Assembly (NCBI GenBank): GCA_947628725.1
Contig: CANRAQ010000062.1
Coordinates: 1 to 5,692, forward strand
Source: an uncultured Bacilli bacterium
Lineage (GTDB): Bacteria; Bacillota_I; Bacilli_A; RF39; UBA660
DNA: 5,692 nt
Direction of reading: 5' to 3'
This document shows positions 1 to 5,658 of the stretch, piece after piece. The notes under the pieces were generated by a model. That model was given only the letters and a program-made list of their open reading frames with translations. It was not told the origin of the DNA and did no database searches. Both the position numbers and the translations under genes were made by a program. How positions within the stretch are numbered: position 1 is the first letter of the stretch; the number at the start of each line of letters is the position of its first letter.

Positions 1-34
1 GATAACTATAAATTATCTTTTGTTTTTGAATTGA
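1..34 (+). repeat. Left copy of a 34-bp perfect terminal inverted repeat
   Basis: Bases 1-34 (starting GATAACTATAAATTATC, ending TTTTTGAATTGA) are the exact reverse complement of 5659-5692. Base 35 is the first mismatch (G here, A in the right copy). The inner edge falls inside the Shine-Dalgarno site of the first gene, so this copy forms nearly the whole visible leader of the + strand operon. The outer edge is the window edge, so the repeat may continue outward. No direct target-site duplication can be judged. Confidence 0.95.
7..12 (+). promoter_or_regulatory. Possible -10 element for the + strand operon
   Basis: TATAAA lies 29 bases upstream of the ATG at 42, a reasonable distance for a -10 box with a leader of about 20 nt. 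Any -35 box would lie outside the window, so the promoter is only half visible. In such AT-rich DNA a TATAAA match is weak evidence. The same element occurs in the right repeat, ahead of the opposite operon. Confidence 0.25.
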
Positions 35-36
35 GG
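33..36 (+). promoter_or_regulatory. Shine-Dalgarno site of the first radical SAM gene
   Basis: GAGG followed by five A residues and then ATG at 42. This supports the chosen start. The inverted repeat ends after the first two bases of this site, so the strong SD belongs only to the left operon and is absent from the right copy. Confidence 0.8.
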
Positions 37-41
37 AAAAA

Positions 42-1148
42 ATGGATACGATATTTGTAAAACAGGTGAACAAATTTATACGAGATAAACGTCCTTATAT
101 TACTAATAGTAATCTCTGTGACATATTTCAGTCTGGTGATTTACTTGAAATCGGTTTTAAAAGTAAACAATGTAAAAATGATTTTACAGGTTCTTGCATT
201 ATGTGCGATTACGGACGTTCATACAAAGTAGGGACAATTCAAGCATATCTCGAAGAAATGAATTTAATTCTCAAAACACACAGTAAAGGTATTAGATATT
301 TACTATTATGCAGTAATGGCAGTATTTTAGATAAATATCAAATTAGTACAGAGTTGTTGATTGAAATTTTAAAAAAAGCACAGCACTGTAATATCCCTAA
401 TATAATTATTGAAACTCACTACCAAGATGTCACCATTGATAGACTTAATTTAATAAAAAGCATAATTAATAAACCTGTTATAATTGAAATGGGACTTGAA
501 ACTGTTAATCCAAAGTATCAAAAAACACTATTCATGAAGGGTATTAATTTAGAACAGTATACAAAAACAATTAATAGAATCCAAAGTTATGGCTTTGATG
601 TTGAACTTAATTTGATGTTAGGATTGCCTTTTCTGTCAAGGAAAGAACAACTAGAAGATACAATACAATCCATTAATTGGGCAATCTGTCACAAATGTAC
701 TCCTGTTGTTTTTCCCATTAACATCAAACCGCATACTTTGTTAAGATATGCTTATGATAAAGGATTTTATCAACCAGTCTCAATATGGCTATTAATACTT
801 TTACTGGACAGCCTAGAGCCTAATGCGTTGAGTTGTACATTAATTGCTTGGTATGGAAACAGGGATGAGTCATATCCTGATGATATTCAAACAATTCTAC
901 CTGAATCGTGTGATAATTGCAGAAATTTATTTGTCTCATTCGTTCAGAAATTCTTGAATACAAAAGATTATCATAAACGAAAGTTGTTACTAAAAAAACT
1001 GATTAACAATTCAACATGTACATGCTATCAAAAGATAAAACGAGAGATTAAACAGTCAAAAAATAATTTTGATGAAAATTATAGTCACTTCTATTTACAG
1101 CTACAAAAGGATTTCGGTAAAATAATTAGTGAGGGAACAAATAAATGA
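42..1148 (+). CDS. Radical SAM protein, COG1244/RaSEA-like, with C-terminal cysteine pairs
   Basis: A predicted cytoplasmic radical SAM enzyme of 368 residues: it would bind a [4Fe-4S] cluster and cleave S-adenosylmethionine to a 5'-deoxyadenosyl radical. The cluster motif is C44-x7-C52-x2-C55, followed by DYG. This long spacing and the CxMCDYG ending resemble, from memory, the COG1244/archaeosine RaSEA-type family rather than classical CX3CX2C enzymes. Other features of that group are visible: SNGSILD at 91-97 (compare TSGSFLD), IETHYQ at 123-128, EMGLET at 149-154, KGIN at 166-169, LMLGLPFLS at 191-199 and a G-x-Y-x-P-x-x-x-W segment near 241-249. The C-terminal part carries C290-x2-C293 and C326-x-C328, which could bind an auxiliary Fe-S cluster or zinc. 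The start is ATG with GAGG five bases upstream. The gene overlaps the next by ATGA, indicating one operon and translational coupling. The substrate is unknown. A tRNA-archaeosine role is unlikely in a bacterium, so I give no symbol. Confidence 0.85.
   Translation: MDTIFVKQVNKFIRDKRPYITNSNLCDIFQSGDLLEIGFKSKQCKNDFTGSCIMCDYGRSYKVGTIQAYLEEMNLILKTHSKGIRYLLLCSNGSILDKYQISTELLIEILKKAQHCNIPNIIIETHYQDVTIDRLNLIKSIINKPVIIEMGLETVNPKYQKTLFMKGINLEQYTKTINRIQSYGFDVELNLMLGLPFLSRKEQLEDTIQSINWAICHKCTPVVFPINIKPHTLLRYAYDKGFYQPVSIWLLILLLDSLEPNALSCTLIAWYGNRDESYPDDIQTILPESCDNCRNLFVSFVQKFLNTKDYHKRKLLLKKLINNSTCTCYQKIKREIKQSKNNFDENYSHFYLQLQKDFGKIISEGTNK
1131..1135 (+). promoter_or_regulatory. Shine-Dalgarno site of the ATP-grasp/radical SAM gene
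   Basis: GAGGG sits nine bases before the ATG at 1145, inside the last codons of the upstream gene. It supports the start that gives the 4-nt ATGA overlap. Confidence 0.75.
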
Positions 1149-3430
1149 TAAATCAAAATATTATTTGGATTGGTATTCAAGAATCAGAAATTGCACAGAC
1201 AGCAACTTTATTTTCAGGATCTATTACTATTTTTGGAACAAATAAAAATGGTAATTATGCATTTGATAAGGAATATAATCTACGCTACAACTATAATATA
1301 GATAACGATTTATGGATTGATTTTGTTAATCAGTCAGCTCGTAAAATTATACAGCATTATCCAAACTGTTTATTTATACTTTACTATCCTATGGATGTTA
1401 CATACTACGACCATATAGTTACCGAACGTATAATATGTTCAAATGACATACATGAATTAGATTTGTGGGATAATAAGTTCAGGTGCAGAGATTGGATTGG
1501 AAATGATATTCCAACTATAAAAAACAAAGTCTGTTATTCAGAAAAAATCAAGGAAAATATTCCTGATAAATTGCTTGACGGACAAAAATTTGTTGTGCAA
1601 GGTGAGTATTCTTGTGGAGGTTCAGAGACTTGGTTGTTAACAAAAGACAGCCTGTATGACGTTTTTGCGAAATTAGAATCCAAAAAAAAATACTCTATTT
1701 CACCATATATAAAGAACAATATCTCTGTCAATATCCATCTCATAATATATCAAAATGAAGTATTACTATTTCCACCATCCATTCAACTTATTTCAAATAA
1801 TTCACTTTATTTTAATTATCAAGGTGCTGATTTTATTACTTATCATCATCTTCCGAAAAAAATCCGAAACAAAGTACAGCACTATTCTTCAATTATAGGT
1901 GAACGATTGCGTAGGAGCGGTTATCGTGGCGTTTGCGGAATAGATTATATCATAACTCAATCTGAAGTGTTTTTTTTAGAAATAAATCCACGCTTTCAAT
2001 CATCTACATTCTTACTGAATTTTGCCTTACAAGACGTAGGACAAAACATCAGCATTCAACATTTGCATATGGATGCGTTTATGCATACTAAATGTCAATT
2101 TTCAATTCCATCATTAAAGGTCAATTATAGCTTTTATAAATATTTTTATTCATATGATAATGAGACAGCTTTGAAGTATTTTGAAAAGAATGCAAAAGCA
2201 TTTGACGAGGTTTTGTATATAAGTGATAACCTTTCTTGGAATTCGGAGTTAGAAGATGGAACTTATTTGTACAAACTAGTTTTTAAACGAAACATTAGTG
2301 CAATTTCACACGATTTCAGCTTGATTATTCATCCGAATCTACTTATCGACAAATGTATTGCGGAACTTCAAAATTTAGAAAGCCAAATGCTTGAGTTAAA
2401 AATTATGCTTCTTTCACACGGTATTACGATGTCTTTAGATGCAATAGAATATTTAGAACAAACTAGCGGTATCAACTATGAAGAGTTTAGTGCACTAGAC
2501 TTGACTATAAATAATAAATATTATATTAATGCACCATATAAAACTAACCTTACACAGTTGAGTCCATTTCAAATCAAAATTAAAAATAATACAACTTGGT
2601 TGTTTTATTATGATACAAAATTAGCACTAGCTAATATACGAGGAATAGATACGCTTTCAAGCAAAATATCAAGGAGTGGCATTAAATATTCAGAATTTAC
2701 TTATCTTGGACAAGACCGGTTGAGGATTTTTCACAGACTCGGATGTTTTTTCAAACAAAAGGAATGTGGTTGTGGATTTTGCGATTTGGAAAATGATAAT
2801 CGTAAATTGACATTCGAAACAATTAAAGAAGCAATTAATGCATATGAAAATTCTCCTAATATTCATCATTATTTGATAGGTGGTGGTGCTCAATATCCGC
2901 AGGATGATTTTAAATCTATTTGCACTATTGCAGAATATTTGAAAAATAAAGATAGTAAGTCTATCTATCTTATGTCCCTACCTCCTGCAAACAAACGTAC
3001 TTTAAATAAGTTGAAACAAGCAGGTATTACGGAGGTTTCTTTTAATATTGAAATATTTGATCGAAAAATTGCTAAATCATATATGCCTGGGAAAGGTGAA
3101 ATCCCAATACAAGTATACTTTGACGCTCTAAAGTACGCCGTAAAACTTTGGGGGAAAAATGGTAGTGTACGTACTATTTTTATTGTTGGATTAGAGTCTA
3201 AAGATTCGTTATTAAAGGGAATTGAAAAAGTATGTAAGATAGGAGTTTCCCCAATACTTTCACTATTCAAACCTATAGAAAATACTCGACTGAGTCATTT
3301 ATTGCCTCTGCCAGACGATGAGATCCTTGATATTGTAATACGGACAGAACAATTGTGCAAGCGGTATGGTGTCACATTAGGCCCAAACTGTATTTATTGT
3401 GAGGACAATACATTAAAAATTACACTATAG
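1145..3430 (+). CDS. ATP-grasp ligase-like / radical SAM fusion protein
   Basis: A two-part enzyme of 761 residues, with no signal peptide or membrane segment. Residues 1 to about 400 look like an ATP-grasp module: an N-terminal alpha/beta domain (NIIWIGIQESE), a glycine-rich nucleotide loop (FVVQGEYSCGGSETWLL, 149-165), a central strand pair near 184-210 (ISPYIKNN, then LLFPPS), and the metal/ATP-binding end, GVCGID at 262-267 and FLEINPRFQSST at 277-288, where D267, E279 and N281 are the expected ligands. Such enzymes make an acyl-phosphate and join it to an amine or similar nucleophile. Residues from about 455 to 761 look like a complete radical SAM module: a lead-in with YINAP and SPF, then C534-x8-C543-x2-C546 with an extra C541, the SAM-binding GGG at 579-581, SLPP at 611-614, EIFDR and YMPGKG at 636-651, and IVGLE at 680-684. 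This resembles, from memory, biotin-synthase-like families such as MSMEG_0568. Residues 400-455 form a helical linker. The fusion and its partner suggest one pathway; the substrate is unknown. Confidence 0.85.
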   Translation: MINQNIIWIGIQESEIAQTATLFSGSITIFGTNKNGNYAFDKEYNLRYNYNIDNDLWIDFVNQSARKIIQHYPNCLFILYYPMDVTYYDHIVTERIICSNDIHELDLWDNKFRCRDWIGNDIPTIKNKVCYSEKIKENIPDKLLDGQKFVVQGEYSCGGSETWLLTKDSLYDVFAKLESKKKYSISPYIKNNISVNIHLIIYQNEVLLFPPSIQLISNNSLYFNYQGADFITYHHLPKKIRNKVQHYSSIIGERLRRSGYRGVCGIDYIITQSEVFFLEINPRFQSSTFLLNFALQDVGQNISIQHLHMDAFMHTKCQFSIPSLKVNYSFYKYFYSYDNETALKYFEKNAKAFDEVLYISDNLSWNSELEDGTYLYKLVFKRNISAISHDFSLIIHPNLLIDKCIAELQNLESQMLELKIMLLSHGITMSLDAIEYLEQTSGINYEEFSALDLTINNKYYINAPYKTNLTQLSPFQIKIKNNTTWLFYYDTKLALANIRGIDTLSSKISRSGIKYSEFTYLGQDRLRIFHRLGCFFKQKECGCGFCDLENDNRKLTFETIKEAINAYENSPNIHHYLIGGGAQYPQDDFKSICTIAEYLKNKDSKSIYLMSLPPANKRTLNKLKQAGITEVSFNIEIFDRKIAKSYMPGKGEIPIQVYFDALKYAVKLWGKNGSVRTIFIVGLESKDSLLKGIEKVCKIGVSPILSLFKPIENTRLSHLLPLPDDEILDIVIRTEQLCKRYGVTLGPNCIYCEDNTLKITL
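3394..3430. other. 37-nt tail-to-tail overlap of the two operons
   Basis: The + strand fusion gene stops with TAG at 3428-3430, while the - strand membrane-protein gene runs on to a TAA at 3396-3394. The two coding regions therefore share 37 bases on opposite strands. No GC-rich hairpin with a T-run is visible here, so each transcript probably reads at least a short way into the other gene as antisense. Confidence 0.85.
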
Positions 3431-4191
3431 TCAGTTATATAGACAGATGTTACTATAATTGCACTTATAATAAATAAAAAACAAAATACTACTGCATATT
3501 TTAAAATTTTATGTTCTAATATTTTTTTATAGAGAGCAATTATGTTATATGGTAAAGGAATATAAAAGTTAGGTTGTTTATCAAGGAGTTTTCCACATTC
3601 AAAATAGTTATTATAATTTCGCTGTTCATTATTTAAATAACAAAGATATTCTGGAATGAATTTTTTAATTCTAAAAATTTGAACAATACACGGTACATCT
3701 CGGAAATCAACATCCAAGGCTGGTACAATAATCTCAAGACTTTGTGAATCATTGTTTCCACTATAAAGTTTATAACATGCACTATCAATATAGTAATTAT
3801 TGTTTTTTTTGCTTTTTATTGTATAATATGAACATCTGTGTAAAAACTCCCACCCAGATATTCTTCGACCATTTAAATAACGATTTTCCAAGAGATGTAA
3901 GTCGTTATCATACTTTTTCAAACAATTTGACTCTAACAAACTTAGTACTGTAATTAGCGCAGAAAAAACAGTAACAATAGAAGCTCCAACTGAAACTGCA
4001 TTCAGGTAAATTCCCTCTGTTGTTTCTAACATAATAATTTTAAAAAAATAATGTGTAATCAAAATAATTATAAAAAATATAACAATAAAAGCTATACATT
4101 TCAATGCAATAAACATATAGTGTTTTTCACGATTATATACAGGAATGTCCGTAGTAGAATATTCTGCTTCTCTAAATTCCGGATATTTCAT
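3394..4191 (-). CDS. Predicted three-helix membrane protein, partner of the pentapeptide-repeat protein
   Basis: I do not recognise the family. From ATG 4191 the protein has 265 residues. A charged N-terminus (1-24) is followed by a strong hydrophobic helix at about 25-50 (FIALKCIAFIVIFFIIILIT), a second at about 61-86 (LNAVSVGASIVTVFSALITVL), a soluble domain at about 90-228 and a third helix at about 230-252 (YAVVFCFLFIISAIIVTSVY). The soluble domain is rich in Tyr, Asn, Lys and Cys and contains ENRYLNGRRISGWEFLHRCS (102-121). With three helices, the N-terminus and the large domain would be on opposite sides unless one helix is not fully inserted. A TTG at 4218 could add nine residues, but GGGAGG eight bases before ATG 4191 strongly favours the ATG. 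The start lies inside the end of the pentapeptide gene (20-nt overlap), so the two are translationally coupled. A sensor, anchor, immunity or effector role is possible; the sequence does not choose. Confidence 0.8.
   Translation of the reverse strand: MKYPEFREAEYSTTDIPVYNREKHYMFIALKCIAFIVIFFIIILITHYFFKIIMLETTEGIYLNAVSVGASIVTVFSALITVLSLLESNCLKKYDNDLHLLENRYLNGRRISGWEFLHRCSYYTIKSKKNNNYYIDSACYKLYSGNNDSQSLEIIVPALDVDFRDVPCIVQIFRIKKFIPEYLCYLNNEQRNYNNYFECGKLLDKQPNFYIPLPYNIIALYKKILEHKILKYAVVFCFLFIISAIIVTSVYITDYSVIFNVLSSQ
4172..4191 (-). other. 20-nt stop/start overlap coupling the two - strand genes
   Basis: The pentapeptide-repeat gene ends with TAG at 4174-4172, while the membrane-protein gene starts with ATG at 4191-4189 in another frame. 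Ribosomes finishing the first gene pass over the SD and start of the second, a typical arrangement for subunits made in a fixed ratio. Confidence 0.8.
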
Positions 4192-5629
4192 CTTGAGTAC
4201 CTCCCGCTGAAATAGCAAACAACTTTTTATTTATATAATAATTCTTATCACCAGGTTGAAGAAGTTCATCACAACATTCTACATAATACTCCATTAACTC
4301 AAGTTCTATACCATCATTTTTTAATTCCTCGCGACATTTCACAATAGAATTTACTGTATCCTGTATCATAACAGTATCTTTACACTGTAATTGCAGACTA
4401 TTTATTAGTGGATAGTCATTACAATTGCTAACTGGAACTCCCGTTAGAATTAAAAAAGAATTCAAAATTGGCGAGAATAAACTAACATCTCCATATACTT
4501 TCACATTGATAAGAAGTGGTGAATTTTGTGCAAGATTAAAAGATGTATATACTTTGTCTGTATTGTTGGGTTTTGCGATTTTTTGGAATTGGTGTATCAA
4601 ATTTGAAAATCTCATACTATATTCAATACCAATATTTGCTTTGATTTTGATTGTAATTTTTGGATCTTTCCTCCTGCTAAAAAGAATGTTTCGTATTTCT
4701 CCTATATTTCGAACAAAGCTCTTCATTTCTGCGCTATCCTGTTTAAATGAAACATCTATATCATTAATAATTTTATAAAATTTATTAAGTTGTTTTCTGT
4801 TAAACATATGACTCATAGAAATTAATTTACAACAAAATTTAATTTCTCTAAAATCTCTTGTCTTTGATATTGTTGATAATTCACATGCTAAACAATCATA
4901 TGCTTTATTATAATTAGCATTTCTCCCAAAAAGATATATATTGCTCATAGGAAAATATAGTTCTTGTTTTTTATATTCATCAAGAAGAAATGGAATGCCA
5001 GATTTGAAATATTTGTCCAAATTAATTTTAGATGCGTTTTGTGATATATATACAGAATCATCTGTGTTGGCAAGATATTGAAGAATACCGAACATATATG
5101 GGATTTGATAAAAAGGAAGTACTACATTCGACATAGAAGGTTCTATAAATTCCACATACTCTAAATTTAATCTTCGCCAATCAAGATTTTTAAAAAAGCA
5201 TTTTGTAAAGCATGCTCCTTCCAAAGTCGAATATTTAATATTTGTCTTACAGAATTTTGATTGCTCGAAATATGCACTAGTGAAAGTACAATTAATAAAT
5301 AGGATCTCATAAAATGTAGAAATTATGAAATTGCTATTATTAAACGAACAACCATCTATTTTTTTTATATTTATTTCACAATTTCTAAATTCACAAAATT
5401 CAAAATCAGCATCATCAAAATTACAATCAAAGAATTTACAATTTTCAAAAATAGATCCTGTAACCGCAGCCCTTTTAAAATTTATTCCCTTAAAAACACA
5501 AAACTGAAATTTGGAATGATTAAGCAAAGCATTTTTAAAATTATATTTATTTTTCTCAAATGTCTCATTTGTATAAGACACAGATTGTTTTTGTGTATTA
5601 CTCACAAATTTGTAATTCTTTTTTTTCAT
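4172..5629 (-). CDS. Pentapeptide-repeat protein with a long C-terminal alpha/beta region
   Basis: From ATG 5629 the protein has 485 residues (496 from an in-frame TTG at 5662). Residues 30-164 are 27 consecutive five-residue units in perfect register, mostly x-F-x-x-(A/S/C): NFKRA, IFENC, KFFDC, NFDDA, DFEFC, EFRNC, SFNNS, CFTKC. Pentapeptide repeats fold as a right-handed square beta-helix. The inward position often holds Cys here, giving a Cys stack. The rest (about 165-485) is a separate region with QIPYMFGILQYLANTDD at 175-191, a helical stretch with many Cys, RNIGEIRNILF at 307-317, KITIKIKANIGIEY at 324-337 and a final alpha/beta segment. A beta-helix followed by QIPY-FG and an ITIK-NI region recalls, from memory, other low-GC Gram-positive pentapeptide proteins of unknown function. 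Some pentapeptide proteins mimic DNA and protect gyrase, but those are smaller and lack this tail. The first gene of its operon, it overlaps the membrane-protein gene by 20 nt. ATG 5629 has only a weak GGA five bases upstream; TTG 5662 has no SD. Confidence 0.85.
   Translation of the reverse strand: MKKKNYKFVSNTQKQSVSYTNETFEKNKYNFKNALLNHSKFQFCVFKGINFKRAAVTGSIFENCKFFDCNFDDADFEFCEFRNCEINIKKIDGCSFNNSNFIISTFYEILFINCTFTSAYFEQSKFCKTNIKYSTLEGACFTKCFFKNLDWRRLNLEYVEFIEPSMSNVVLPFYQIPYMFGILQYLANTDDSVYISQNASKINLDKYFKSGIPFLLDEYKKQELYFPMSNIYLFGRNANYNKAYDCLACELSTISKTRDFREIKFCCKLISMSHMFNRKQLNKFYKIINDIDVSFKQDSAEMKSFVRNIGEIRNILFSRRKDPKITIKIKANIGIEYSMRFSNLIHQFQKIAKPNNTDKVYTSFNLAQNSPLLINVKVYGDVSLFSPILNSFLILTGVPVSNCNDYPLINSLQLQCKDTVMIQDTVNSIVKCREELKNDGIELELMEYYVECCDELLQPGDKNYYINKKLFAISAGGTQDEISGI
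4200..4205 (-). promoter_or_regulatory. Shine-Dalgarno site of the membrane-protein gene
   Basis: On the - strand GGGAGG (continuing to T) lies eight bases before ATG 4191-4189, and it sits inside the last codons of the pentapeptide-repeat gene. It decides the start: the upstream TTG at 4218 has no comparable site. Confidence 0.8.
5138..5542 (-). repeat. Coding region of 27 in-register pentapeptide repeats
   Basis: This stretch encodes the uninterrupted beta-helix domain (residues 30-164 from ATG 5629). The repeat is seen at the protein level only: the DNA units have diverged, so there is no simple tandem DNA repeat that would promote slippage. The final units (DWRRL, NLEYV, EFIEP) are the least regular and probably cap the helix. 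Confidence 0.85.
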
Positions 5630-5658
5630 TTTAATCCAACTATCTATAAAATTAAATT

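Noticed and set aside
1534..1743. Minus-strand open frame of 69 codons within the ATP-grasp region
   Set aside because: It lies opposite well-supported ATP-grasp motifs, and its translation has no recognisable features; a shadow frame.
2690..3270. Two minus-strand open frames (2690-2893 and 2965-3270) opposite the radical SAM core
   Set aside because: The + strand here encodes the Cys motif, GGG, PGKG and VGLE signatures. The antisense frames lack any matching support.
3425..3500. Bidirectional terminator between the convergent operons
   Set aside because: I found no stable GC-containing stem followed by a T-run. The T and A runs here fall within coding sequence of the - strand gene.
3744..3953. 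Plus-strand open frame opposite the membrane-protein gene
   Set aside because: It overlaps the soluble domain of the supported - strand gene and looks like a by-product of codon composition.
4192..4218. Nine-residue N-terminal extension of the membrane protein from TTG 4218
   Set aside because: The GGGAGG site lies between this TTG and ATG 4191 at ideal spacing for the ATG, so the TTG is not needed.
4425..4778. Plus-strand 117-codon open frame with a hydrophobic stretch (ILYSIPIFALILIVIFGSFLLL), resembling a small membrane protein
   Set aside because: It is antisense to the conserved-looking C-terminal region of the pentapeptide protein (ITIKIKANIGIEY). The apparent hydrophobic helix is the complement of Lys/Ile/Asn-rich codons, and no good SD precedes its ATG.
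5325..5507. Plus-strand 60-codon open frame considered as a precursor peptide
   Set aside because: It lies opposite the pentapeptide repeats, whose register is perfect on the other strand. It has no leader/core pattern and no SD.
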